Shown: positions 10,001 through 19,084 of the stretch, piece after piece | Position numbering within the stretch: position 1 is the first letter of the stretch | How the letters are laid out: each line of letters opens with the position of its first letter | Origin: DATJBF01 sp035515475 | GTDB taxonomy: Bacteria > Verrucomicrobiota > Verrucomicrobiia > Palsa-1439 | Reading direction: 5' to 3' | Assembly: GCA_035515475.1 (NCBI GenBank) | Contig: DATJBF010000027.1 | Coordinates: 62,001 to 126,000 of the forward strand | Length of the DNA: 64,000 nucleotides | Program-made: the position numbers and the translations under genes | The notes under the pieces: generated by a model | What the model saw: only the letters and a program-made list of their open reading frames with translations | The model's database searches: none | What the model was told of the DNA's origin: nothing

Positions 10001-12315
10001 CGCTCAAGAACCTGCTGCGTCCCATCGTCACGCATTACGGCGCGCAACATCGGCTGACGGGCAATCAGCGCCCGCAGCGTCGCGCTGCCGCGGGCCACGT
10101 CGAACTGATCGGGGTCAAATTCAAAATAGATATGCAGCCCGTTGGCGAGATCAAAACCTTCGTTTCGGCCCGCCAGATATGCTTGCTGCAAGTCGGTAAG
10201 CGGGAACGGTTCGTTCGCCTGCGCCGGATCGGCGCGCAGCTCCGCCAGCCCCTCGCTCGCTGGCGCGGTGCCTTGCTGGATGACCGGGGCGAGTTGGGCA
10301 ATCGTCGGCGCCTGGAGCAGCGTCGTCAACGTCACCCGTTTGCCCGTGAGTTTTTCCGACTCCGAGAGCAACCGCACGGCGGTCAACGAGTGCCCTCCCA
10401 ACTCGAAGAAGTTGTCCTCAATGCCGACCGGTTCAATGCCGAGAACCGTCTCCCACAACGCGGTCAACTGATGTTCCAGCGCATTGCGTGGAGCGACGGC
10501 GGTACCGGCTCCAGCCGGCCTATTTGCCCGCGCGGCCGGCGCGATCGCTCGATAAATCGACTCGGCCTCAGACATTTCCGTCGCGATCCAACTCAGTCGC
10601 GTGCCGCTGATTCGAATACCGGAAGCCGGTGGAATCGAAGTCGGGCGCGACGCGGACAAGACCGGCGGCAGGGCCTGAACGTTGTCCGCTGTCTTCGGCT
10701 GGAACGTCACCGCCCGTAGGTCCGCTGCTGCCAATCGGCAGGTGGCTTCGTCTCCCTCGGCCGGCAAACAAGTCCCGGCGACGCTCGAAATGAAATCGAA
10801 TGCCGGGCCGTTCTTTGGCGTACGGATCAATTTGACGTCGACCCGTTCACAACCGCGGGCGGTCGCCAGCTCGCCAAGATGCGCCAGCATCCGATGCTCA
10901 ACACCCTTGCCCAACGCCCGGCAGCTCAGCAAAAAGGTGTCCACTTCAATGGCGGCGTCTCGCACCCGGAGAATCATCAGCCCCACCAGTCCGTAATCGC
11001 CAAACCGATCTTTGACTTCGACTGTCAGGACTTCAACGCCCGCTTCATCGGTTAGCTTCTGGATTTCAGCTTCCGTGCGGCGAATCGTCGTGAAATTCAA
11101 CTGGTTGGTGCGCTGGGTAAGCTGGGCGACGCGTGCCAACTGGTCGGTACGAAGTCCAGAGATATCAATCTGCAGACCCAGTCCCGCCAGGAACTTCTCG
11201 AAGCTCGGGGCTTCCTGATGAAAGCGTTCGCGACGAACGTTTTCCTGGTAGAGGAGCGTCCGCCGCCGATCCTCTTCGGTCAACCGCAGATGGTCAAATG
11301 CCCAGACGTGCCGGAGAAACCGGGGAATCTCGTCCGCCACGGATGGCGGCCGGACGACCAACACCTCGGGACAACCGTCTTCCACCTCGGCGCATTCGGC
11401 CGGATTGTCATCAACGAAAATAAAGCTATCCAAGCCCAATTTCAGTTCCGCTGCCAACGCTCTGAGGTTTTCCGACTTGGGTCGCCAGTTGATCCGCGAG
11501 GAAACGAGGTGATCGCGCTTGAGTGGCATCCCAGCGTGGCACCGGAAGACGTCCCACACGTCCGGCTCGCTGTTCTTGCTGCACAAACACAGCAGCATGC
11601 CGGCATCGTGCTGGCTCACCATGAACTCCTGCAGCGCTTTTCGCGGTGGATCGATTTCCACGCCCCCCGGCCCGTCTTCACCGCAGACGCCGCGCCACAG
11701 CGTTTGGTCGCAGTCCAACACGATCACCTTCCGCGGCGCAGCGTTCAGCGCGTAAATGCGTCGCGCCACCATAGTCCCCAAGGCAGCGAAAAACACCGAC
11801 GTGTAAGGAATGTGGCCGAGTCGGTCGGCGGCGCCGTCGTAATAATCCGCCACAGGATAGGTCCCGGTCAGTTCTTCCGACGTGATCACATACACACCGG
11901 TTGCGTCTGCTAATTCTCGGGCGAACGCTTGTTCCAGTTGCCGGAAGGCATCCGTGGAGCCGGCCTCTGCCTGCGCCGCGGGTGAATCCGGACACAAACA
12001 AATCAAATGCGTGGTGGCGTGCCGGCTGGAGTTCTCCCGCAACGTGCCGGCCAAATCATGAAGATTGCGCTCGACCGTTTTCCGTCTCCCGACCGGGTCA
12101 CCGGTCTCCTGCCACCAATCTTCCATCCGAATCAAATGGACGCTGATGCCGTCCCGGTTCCTCGACACCGGACTGTCCACAGCGAGCAACTGCTGAAAGA
12201 CCTGGTTATACGGCGCGAAGCGGATCGTGGCCGGGACCCCCAGTTGATGCATCCACCACGCGATGGATTCCTCAACCGGTTCCGAGGTAAACGTGGCTGT
12301 AATAGTGATCAACAT
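7018..12315 (-). CDS. NRPS 3: FkbH-like - ACP - heterocyclisation (Cy) - adenylation (Cys?) - PCP
   Basis: 1765 aa. An FkbH-like HAD region (HAD motif LDCDQTLWRG near 193, FIFVDDNPAE near 285) is followed by its GNAT-like C-terminal half. In characterised systems such domains load glyceryl (from 1,3-bisphosphoglycerate) or lactyl onto an ACP. Next come an ACP (FFELGGHSLT, Ser near 638) and a Cy domain: FPLTDLQQAYLAGR near 701, RQPMLRAV, and SYDAVMLDAWS near 830, which carries the Cy DxxxxD instead of HHxxxDG. The A domain has YTSGSTGLPKG near 1290, SFDLSVYDVFG, YHTGDLGRW and NGKVDRTAL. A hand-read specificity code of about DLYN(W)SLIWK is one residue from a Cys/Cy code. The final carrier has GATSLN (near 1686) and a tail IERIKRMSPEEIKALLAKAK. 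No TE is present. Confidence 0.92.
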   Translation of the reverse strand: MLITITATFTSEPVEESIAWWMHQLGVPATIRFAPYNQVFQQLLAVDSPVSRNRDGISVHLIRMEDWWQETGDPVGRRKTVERNLHDLAGTLRENSSRHATTHLICLCPDSPAAQAEAGSTDAFRQLEQAFARELADATGVYVITSEELTGTYPVADYYDGAADRLGHIPYTSVFFAALGTMVARRIYALNAAPRKVIVLDCDQTLWRGVCGEDGPGGVEIDPPRKALQEFMVSQHDAGMLLCLCSKNSEPDVWDVFRCHAGMPLKRDHLVSSRINWRPKSENLRALAAELKLGLDSFIFVDDNPAECAEVEDGCPEVLVVRPPSVADEIPRFLRHVWAFDHLRLTEEDRRRTLLYQENVRRERFHQEAPSFEKFLAGLGLQIDISGLRTDQLARVAQLTQRTNQLNFTTIRRTEAEIQKLTDEAGVEVLTVEVKDRFGDYGLVGLMILRVRDAAIEVDTFLLSCRALGKGVEHRMLAHLGELATARGCERVDVKLIRTPKNGPAFDFISSVAGTCLPAEGDEATCRLAAADLRAVTFQPKTADNVQALPPVLSASRPTSIPPASGIRISGTRLSWIATEMSEAESIYRAIAPAARANRPAGAGTAVAPRNALEHQLTALWETVLGIEPVGIEDNFFELGGHSLTAVRLLSESEKLTGKRVTLTTLLQAPTIAQLAPVIQQGTAPASEGLAELRADPAQANEPFPLTDLQQAYLAGRNEGFDLANGLHIYFEFDPDQFDVARGSATLRALIARQPMLRAVMRDDGTQQVLERVPDYEIELVDLRKGPLEDVTATLTALRERLSHQAFDVSTWPWFEIRAVRLDDDRFRLFVSYDAVMLDAWSAYRLAREFAALYANPAIDLPRVEVSFRDCVLAEIAARKSAAYRRAQQYWSGRLADLPPSPALPLAQSPGVISHPRVVRHSMTLDRERWQQFKHHATRHGITPGTALVAAYAEIIARWSSNRRFTLNLPIFNRPPLHPRINDVVGYFTSLSLLAVDLTEPGSFVDHARAMQQQLLDDLDHSAYSGVQVARDIARLRGPTGRTNAPIVTTNIMIEEGFQSPWAGRTEFALTQTPQVLLDQIVTVSDGALVVVWDAVAELFIGNMLEEMFDAFRDLLTRLADDEPVWLVVDSPVRLPQRLLPDETSAETGEMLHTLFLKQVPLRSNDPAVITPSRRLTYGELHRRALRIAHRLHEWGAQPNMLVAIVMEKGWEQIVAVLGALYSGAAYLPIDAKLPAERLAHLLRHGEVKIALTQSQVAREINWPEGVRHICVDEDGELAGELPGARQTRTDLAYVIYTSGSTGLPKGVMIDHRGAVNTIVDMNRRFRVTSSDRVLAVSSLSFDLSVYDVFGMLAAGGAIVIPAAEDARDPAHWAELVRREGVTIWNSVPALMKLFVDYAAARPEMADNKLRMVWLSGDWIPLTLPDQIRALSPKAEVISLGGATEASIWSILFPIGKVDPAWNSVPYGRAMVNQTFRVLDGALEPCPTWVTGRLYIGGIGLAKGYWRDPDKTAERFITHPRTGERLYHTGDLGRWLPDGNIEFFGREDFQVKIQGFRVELEEIEAALLQHPGLSAVVVMARGERQGDKRLVGYVVSRNGAPDPRALREFLLGKLPEYMVPPTFMVLDRLPLSSNGKVDRTALPDVVETSTAAGPVASGDTTARVARIVEGILNIGRIDPEANWLNLGATSLNMIGITNALEREMQFRPKVSELYRTPTIAALARRVDESQRGAGTLSTEDARLIERIKRMSPEEIKALLAKAKSG

Positions 12316-12340
12316 GGTGACGTGCGTCCGCGCCTCAGCG

Positions 12341-15300
12341 CTAGGATGCAGCGCTCAGAATGACAGGTGACTTCCGGCCGATCAGAGTCTCGGACCCATT
12401 TCCAGCAGCAATGTCCCGTTCAAATAGCGCCTGGTCGCCCGCTTCAGTTTGCGAACCCTGAACCGTGGCTTGGGTGCGCGCCTTGTCCAACGCGTCGGTC
12501 AATTGCTCAGCCAAGACTCGGGAGCGCGGCTCACGCACAATCGCCCCGTGGTGACCCGGCGTGTCGTAGATCTTAAGGCCGCCCACCACGAGCGTTCCCC
12601 AGCCCAAGGTGCGGTCGGGATAGATTCCGTGCGGCTGCTCGGTCGCCCGAAACAGCGTCGCTTGCCCGGCGTACGGCTTCGGCGCATAGGAAGTCCCCGC
12701 GCGGTACCCGATCACCCGGGCTTGCTTGATCGCCTCCGGCCAGAACACGCGTCCCACTTTCTCCCGGATTCCATCCCACAGGTGCTGACGCTTCCACCGC
12801 ATTTGTCTTTCCCACCGCAGCGCCTTCTCACGGACGTAGGTCAATTTCTCCCGTCCCGAACTCGCCTGCAGGTTGCCCCAGTGCAACGCCACGCGGTCGA
12901 CCCACCAATCCAATTTCCGCTTCCAAGCCGTTGTGGTTGGCAGGTAGCGCGGATAACCGGGGGCGTTGGTGTCGAAGAACGCCAGCAGCCCGATCTCCTC
13001 ACCCGCCGCGCGCAACTGCTGAGCCATTTCGAATGCCACCAGACCGCCAAACGATGAGCCGCCCAAATAGTACGGCCCGCGCGGCTGAAGCGCCCGGACC
13101 TCCTCAATGTAACGGGTGGCCATTTGTTCGACTGTCAGGTTTTCCATTGGTCGCTTGCCATCCAACCCGATTGCCTGCAACCCGTAGAACGGCTGGTCGT
13201 CATCCATGTACTTCGCCAAATCCAGATACTCGAGAATGTTACCCCCCACGCCGTGTATGCAGTAGAACGGCGGCTTCGATTTACCGGGCTTGATCGGCAC
13301 CAGCGATGCCCACGGCGACTCCCAACCCTGGTGGCGCAGAATCGCCGCCAATTGCTCGATCGTCGGCGCCTGGAACAACGTCACCAAGGGCAAGCTCCGG
13401 CCGGTCAGCTTCTCGATTTGCGCGAACAACCGCACGGCCAACAAGGAATGCCCACCCAGCTCAAAGAAATTGTCCCGTATCCCAACCGGTTCGATGCCAA
13501 ACATCTTCTCCCACATCACCGCCAACTGTCGCTCCAGTGGATCGCGTGCGGCAACCAACGTGCCCGCCAGATCGGGCCGCCCCTGGTCCGGCGCCGGCAA
13601 CGCCTTCCGATTCACCTTGCCATTCGGTGTCAATGGCAACGACGGCAACGTCACGAATGCGGCCGGCACCATATGCTCCGGCAGCTTTTGCCTGACGTGG
13701 GTGCGCAAATCGGCCACGGCCGGCGCCGGCTCCGCCTTGGGAACGACGTACGCCACCAACCGTTTCTCGCCGGGAGTATCCTGACGAGCCATGACAACCG
13801 CTTCCCTCAAGGCCGGGTGCTGACGCAACACGACCTCGATTTCACCCAACTCGACACGAAAACCACGAATCTTCACCTGGTGGTCGATCCGTCCCAAGAA
13901 TTCGAGATTGCCATCCGGTAGGTACTTCGCGAGGTCGCCCGTCCGATACAGCCGTGCACCGGGGTCAGCACGAAACGGATTCGGCACGAACTTTTCCGCC
14001 GTCAGCTCGGGCCGGTGGAGATAGCCTCGGGCCAGCCCGTCGCCGCCGATATAGACCTCACCGGGAACCCCAACGGGCACGGGTTGGCCATGGGGATCCA
14101 CCAGGTAAATCTGTGTGTTCGCAATCGGCCGGCCGATTGTCGCCGGGCCGTCGACCCGTCGGAGCGCACATGTGGAGTACGTGGTGGTCTCCGACGGCCC
14201 GTACAGATCGTACACCTTCTGGATGTGCGGTAGTCGATGGATCTGCTGGACCAGCCCCGTCGGCGTCGGCTCGCCCGCCAGGTTGACCACCCGCACCGAG
14301 GACGGGACGCCCTCCAAACGAAGCAATTCCTTCATGGCCGACGGCACCGTGTTGACCAGAGTCACTTGCCGGGCGGCCGACAGCGACGGCAGGGCCAACG
14401 CGTTCTCGGCCAAAATGACCTTTCCGCCGCTGCTCAACGTCAGGAAGATTTCGAAGATCGAAAGATCAAAACAGATTGAGGTCGAGGCGAGAACTCCGGC
14501 GAGTTCTTTCGCCGTGAAGATTTCCTGGGCCCAATGGACGAACGCTACGGGGCTGCGATGTTCAATTGCTACGCCCTTCGGCTTTCCGGTCGAGCCCGAC
14601 GTGTAAATCACATAGGCGAGATTGTTCGGTCGGGCCCCGCCCGCGGGGTTCTTCGCCGCGTCGGCGCTCCGATCCACCGGCGACGGCTCCGGCCCATCGA
14701 GACAAACCGTCTGCGCCCACTTCTCCGGCAGACGGGACAGCAATTTCGATTGGGTCAACAATACGGCGGCCTGCGTATCATCCAGAACGAACGACAGCCA
14801 CTCGGCCGGATACGCCGGGTCCAACGGAACGTAAGCGCCGCCCGCCTTCAGAATCCCCAGCATCGCGGCGATCATGTTCGCCGAACGCTCGATACATAGC
14901 CCGACGAGCACGTCCGGGCCGACGCCCATCGATTTCAGCCGGTGCGCCAGTTGGTTGGCCCGCTGGTTGAGTTCCGCGTAGGTCAACGACCGGTTCCCGA
15001 CCACCAACGCCACGGCGTCCGGGGTTCGCTCGACCTGCGCTTCGAACAGTTCATGCAAACACTTGTCCTTGGGGAACGCGCGTTCGGTCGCGTTCCAGTC
15101 GACGAGCAACTGCTGGCGTTCCGCGGCCGGGAGTGGCGAGAAGGCCTCATACCGCGCGGCCGGCTCCGCGGCCATGGCCGCAAGCGTCTTCACGTAATAC
15201 CCACAGATGGCTTCGATCTGCCCCAGGCACAATTCCTCGGGGTCGTAATCCATGTGCATCTGGAGTTGCGTCGTGGTCACATCCATCATGAAGGTGGTGA

Positions 15301-18300
15301 ACAGGATGAAGCTGTTTGCCTCGAAGTAGTGCCCCTCCATGAACCCCATGTCTTTGTATCCCTGCAAATCGCGGTAGACATGGAAGTGCACGAAATCGAA
15401 CGCCGTCTCGAACAGCGATTGCCCGCCAGCGATCTTCTGGATTTCCGCCAATGGATATCGGCGGTGCGGAATCATCTCGCGTTCTTCACTGAACACCTGT
15501 TGGCAAAGCTCCATCCAGGTTCCACCCGCCAACCGCAGGCGCAACGGGACCGTGTTGAGAAACAGGCCGATCATGCGTTCCCCGTCGATTTCCTCCGGCC
15601 GCCCATTGGTGATCAACCCGCTGATCACATCCGGTGTGCCATGGAGAAAGCTCATCACCCGGTAGTGCGCGGCCATCAGAACGGACTTCAGTGGGACCCG
15701 GGCGCTTTGCGCCAGCTTTTTCAATCCCTCGAAGACGTCGCTGGGAATCTGAATCTCCGGCCCGCGCTTCTGTTCCGTCCCGCCCGCCCGCTGCGACTTC
15801 GGCCAGCGGGGCAACACTTGAACATCGGGGTCCGCCAACTTCTCGGCCCAAAACCGTCGATCGGCTTCGGAGTGCTCCGCCTGACGCTCCAGGGCCACGT
15901 ATTCGCGGTACGCAATCGCCGCCGGCGCCACCGGCGCCCCCGTTCCCTTGATCAACGCCGAGTAGTCCTGGAGAATCTCGGTGAGCATCGCCGCCAAACT
16001 CCAGCCGTCCAATACCGCGTGATGGAAACTGACGATCATTTGGAATTCGTCATCGCTGTGCCGATGAACCCGGGTCCGCACCAACGGCGCCTTGGTGTGA
16101 TCGAACGGCCGGCGTTTCTCGGCCTCGATCCAGGCCACCAGTGACCGGATCTGTTCTTCCGCCGGCAACTGACGATAATCCGCCACCTCGAAGGGCACGC
16201 CCACCGATTTGTGTACCAGTTGCAACGGCTGGCTGAAACCCGCCACGTCAAACGAGGTCCGCATGCTGGCGTGGCGGGCGGCAAACTGGTCGACCGCCAT
16301 CACCAACTTCTCCCGAACAAACGGGAACTGGATCCGGAACGAGAAGATATCGTGAAACACCGCCGAAGCCGGATTCAGCGAGTTGTGGTAGAACATCCCC
16401 TCCTGCAGCTTGGTCATCGGATAGGCGTCTTCCAAACCCGCCGGCAAGCGACGGCGATCTTCCGTCGACACCAGGGAGAATGGCTCCGTGCGGGCCGTCG
16501 GCGCGGCTGCTGGCTGACCGGGGTGTAACTTGTCCACCAACTGGTGGATCGTCTGCCGCTCGAACAACTGCTCCAAGGTGATGTGCAGGCCTTTCTTCTG
16601 CGCTCGGGCAAGGAGTTGGATCGCCCGAATTGAGTCGCCGCCCAACTCGAAAAAGTTGTCATGGATCCCAATCTGTTTGACCTCCAACACTTCCGACCAG
16701 ATTTCCGCCAGAATGTTTTCCGTCTCGGTGCGGGGCGCGACAAACGCCTCTGCCAACTCCGGCCGGTTTTGGTCCGGAGCCGGCAGGGCTTTGCGATCCG
16801 CCTTGCCATTCGGCGACAGCGGCATCGCCTTCAGGAAGACAAACGCCGACGGCACCATGTACTCAGGTAACTTCTGCTTCAGATGAGTACGCAGGTCGGA
16901 GACTGTGGGGACCACATCCCCCCTGCAAACCAGGTACGCGACGATGCGCTTGTCGCCGGGCGTGTCTTCGCGGGCGACGACTGCGGTCTCCTGCACGGCC
17001 GGATGTTCACCCAGCACGGCTTCGATTTCACCCAGTTCAATGCGAAATCCGCGGATCTTTACCTGGTGATCCAGGCGCCCGAGATACTCGATGTTTCCGT
17101 CGGCCAAATAGCGCGCGAGGTCGCCGGTCTTGTACAGGCGCGCCCCCGGTTCCGTGGAGAACGGATTCTGGATGAATTTCTCGGCCGTCAACTCGGGCCG
17201 GTTATGATACCCCCGGGCCAGCCCGACGCCGCCGATGTGCAATTCGCCGGCGGCCCCCACCGGCACCGGCCGGAGATGAGAATCCAGGATGTACATCTGG
17301 ATGTTGGCGATGGGACGGCCGATCGGCACGAACCGCAACTTGCCGTCCGGCTGGCACGCCCAGTACGTAACGTCGACTGCCGCTTCGGTGGGACCATACA
17401 AATTATGCAGCTCGACGGACGGCAGCCGACTGAAGAACAACTCCTGCAACTCATAGGACAGGGCTTCTCCGCTGCAGATCACCCGTCGCAGGCTCCGGCA
17501 GCTTTCCACCGCCGGCTCCCGCAGAAACACCTGAAGCATCGACGGCACAAAATGCAGCGTGGTGATCTGGCGAGCGTTGATCAATTCCACCAGATACGCG
17601 CCGTCGCGATGTCCTTCGGGCCGGGCCACGATCAGTCGAGCGCCGGCCAACAACGGCCAGAAGAATTCCCACACGGAAACGTCGAAGCTGAACGGCGTCT
17701 TCTGCATCACGCGGTCCTCAGCCGTCAGCCTGTACGCATCCTGCATCCACAGCAGCCGGTTGCAGATGCCGCGGTGCGTGTTCATCGCCCCCTTGGGTTT
17801 GCCCGTCGAACCCGAGGTGTAGATCATGTACGCCAGATTGTTGGCCGCGACGTCGGTTCGGGGAAGCTCGGTGCTCTGGTGGCTGATCGCCGGCCACTCG
17901 CTGTCCAAGCACACCACGCGCGCCTGATGAGGCGGCAGTTTCGCGCGCAGTTTCTCTTGCGTCAACAACACCGGGACATTCGCGTCTTGGAGCATGAACA
18001 GCAATCGATCCGGCGGATAGGCCGGGTCGATCGGCACATACGCGGCACCGGCTTTCATCGTGCCGTAGATTCCCACCACCATTTCCAGGGAACGTTCCAG
18101 ACAGATCCCAACGAACGTCTCGGTGCCCACGCCCAGCGACCGTAGATGGTGCGCCAGTTGATTCGCGCGCGCGTTCAATTCCCGGTAGGTCAATTGCTGG
18201 TCCTCAAACATCACGGCTATAGCGTCCGGAGTCTTCGCCACCTGGGCTTCGAACAATTGGTGCAGGCAAACATCCTTCGGGTAATCAACAACCGTGTCGT

Positions 18301-18979
18301 TCCAATCCAGCAACAGATGCTGGCGCTCTTCGCGCGTCAGGATCGGCAGGATCGTGATCCGCTCGTCCGGGTTGGCCACGACACCCTCGAGCAAGGTGTG
18401 ATAATGGCCGAGCATCCGGAGGACCGAGGGGCGGTCGAACCTGTTCGCGCAATACTGCACGCGGACGGCCAGTCCGCGTTGTGATTCGCTGAGCCGCACG
18501 CTCAAGCCGGGCCCGGCTCCGTCGACACCGCCCGCCGCCGGCGCCGTCGTCGCCCGGGTCAGCACCGCCGAAACCGCTGCGACATCCGGAACTGTGAAGG
18601 CGATACCAAGGGGTCGACCGCGATGGATCCCTGTCGCAGATGCTGTTTCCCGGACCCGGGCCAATACCGTCCGGAACGTGGGATCGCCGGAAAGATCGCC
18701 GTCCACCGAGATCACGTCGGCGTGCGAATCAATCGGATGCTTCGACTTGCCACGAATCCGGTCGACCGGCCCTGTCTCGACAGTGACGTGCTCCTGTTGC
18801 GTGTAGTGATGCAGGAGGACCTGGAATGCGGCCAGCAGCGTCGTGAATAAACTGACTCCTTCGCGCCGGCTCAATTCGTTCAGTTCGCGCCAGAGCGCCC
18901 GAGGAAGGGCGGCAACGACGGCATCCTCTGACTGCCGGGTCTTGCCGCGACCTCGTTTCGACCTTGTGCGGACATTCAT
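12341..18979 (-). CDS. NRPS 2: partial C - A (Ser?) - PCP - C - A (Ala?) - PCP - TE
   Basis: 2212 aa from ATG 18979 (an AAGGGA-like site lies upstream; an in-frame TTG at 19045 is the alternative). The N-terminus holds only the C-terminal lobe of a condensation domain; no HHxxxDG is present. A1 (YTSGSTGKPKG near 381) has hand-read code about DVWHISLVDK, Ser-like. PCP1 has GGDSIR near 782. A full C domain follows with AYPMTKLQEGMFYH and HHAVLDGWS near 981. A2 (near 1450) has code about DLFNNALTYK, Ala-like. PCP2 (GGHSLL, near 1841) and a TE (GGSSFGG near 1973, GHHGAIV) complete it. The gene could make and release a Ser-Ala unit. The code assignments are manual alignments to GrsA positions and need software confirmation. 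Confidence 0.92.
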   Translation of the reverse strand: MNVRTRSKRGRGKTRQSEDAVVAALPRALWRELNELSRREGVSLFTTLLAAFQVLLHHYTQQEHVTVETGPVDRIRGKSKHPIDSHADVISVDGDLSGDPTFRTVLARVRETASATGIHRGRPLGIAFTVPDVAAVSAVLTRATTAPAAGGVDGAGPGLSVRLSESQRGLAVRVQYCANRFDRPSVLRMLGHYHTLLEGVVANPDERITILPILTREERQHLLLDWNDTVVDYPKDVCLHQLFEAQVAKTPDAIAVMFEDQQLTYRELNARANQLAHHLRSLGVGTETFVGICLERSLEMVVGIYGTMKAGAAYVPIDPAYPPDRLLFMLQDANVPVLLTQEKLRAKLPPHQARVVCLDSEWPAISHQSTELPRTDVAANNLAYMIYTSGSTGKPKGAMNTHRGICNRLLWMQDAYRLTAEDRVMQKTPFSFDVSVWEFFWPLLAGARLIVARPEGHRDGAYLVELINARQITTLHFVPSMLQVFLREPAVESCRSLRRVICSGEALSYELQELFFSRLPSVELHNLYGPTEAAVDVTYWACQPDGKLRFVPIGRPIANIQMYILDSHLRPVPVGAAGELHIGGVGLARGYHNRPELTAEKFIQNPFSTEPGARLYKTGDLARYLADGNIEYLGRLDHQVKIRGFRIELGEIEAVLGEHPAVQETAVVAREDTPGDKRIVAYLVCRGDVVPTVSDLRTHLKQKLPEYMVPSAFVFLKAMPLSPNGKADRKALPAPDQNRPELAEAFVAPRTETENILAEIWSEVLEVKQIGIHDNFFELGGDSIRAIQLLARAQKKGLHITLEQLFERQTIHQLVDKLHPGQPAAAPTARTEPFSLVSTEDRRRLPAGLEDAYPMTKLQEGMFYHNSLNPASAVFHDIFSFRIQFPFVREKLVMAVDQFAARHASMRTSFDVAGFSQPLQLVHKSVGVPFEVADYRQLPAEEQIRSLVAWIEAEKRRPFDHTKAPLVRTRVHRHSDDEFQMIVSFHHAVLDGWSLAAMLTEILQDYSALIKGTGAPVAPAAIAYREYVALERQAEHSEADRRFWAEKLADPDVQVLPRWPKSQRAGGTEQKRGPEIQIPSDVFEGLKKLAQSARVPLKSVLMAAHYRVMSFLHGTPDVISGLITNGRPEEIDGERMIGLFLNTVPLRLRLAGGTWMELCQQVFSEEREMIPHRRYPLAEIQKIAGGQSLFETAFDFVHFHVYRDLQGYKDMGFMEGHYFEANSFILFTTFMMDVTTTQLQMHMDYDPEELCLGQIEAICGYYVKTLAAMAAEPAARYEAFSPLPAAERQQLLVDWNATERAFPKDKCLHELFEAQVERTPDAVALVVGNRSLTYAELNQRANQLAHRLKSMGVGPDVLVGLCIERSANMIAAMLGILKAGGAYVPLDPAYPAEWLSFVLDDTQAAVLLTQSKLLSRLPEKWAQTVCLDGPEPSPVDRSADAAKNPAGGARPNNLAYVIYTSGSTGKPKGVAIEHRSPVAFVHWAQEIFTAKELAGVLASTSICFDLSIFEIFLTLSSGGKVILAENALALPSLSAARQVTLVNTVPSAMKELLRLEGVPSSVRVVNLAGEPTPTGLVQQIHRLPHIQKVYDLYGPSETTTYSTCALRRVDGPATIGRPIANTQIYLVDPHGQPVPVGVPGEVYIGGDGLARGYLHRPELTAEKFVPNPFRADPGARLYRTGDLAKYLPDGNLEFLGRIDHQVKIRGFRVELGEIEVVLRQHPALREAVVMARQDTPGEKRLVAYVVPKAEPAPAVADLRTHVRQKLPEHMVPAAFVTLPSLPLTPNGKVNRKALPAPDQGRPDLAGTLVAARDPLERQLAVMWEKMFGIEPVGIRDNFFELGGHSLLAVRLFAQIEKLTGRSLPLVTLFQAPTIEQLAAILRHQGWESPWASLVPIKPGKSKPPFYCIHGVGGNILEYLDLAKYMDDDQPFYGLQAIGLDGKRPMENLTVEQMATRYIEEVRALQPRGPYYLGGSSFGGLVAFEMAQQLRAAGEEIGLLAFFDTNAPGYPRYLPTTTAWKRKLDWWVDRVALHWGNLQASSGREKLTYVREKALRWERQMRWKRQHLWDGIREKVGRVFWPEAIKQARVIGYRAGTSYAPKPYAGQATLFRATEQPHGIYPDRTLGWGTLVVGGLKIYDTPGHHGAIVREPRSRVLAEQLTDALDKARTQATVQGSQTEAGDQALFERDIAAGNGSETLIGRKSPVILSAAS

Positions 18980-19084
18980 GCGAGTCTTTTCCCTTCCCTG
19001 CCGCTGCTGGATGACAGCGGTCTCTTGGTTCGTCCCCTCGATCAATCGACGACTGAAGCGTCGGTGGCCTGGCAGCAGTTCTCC

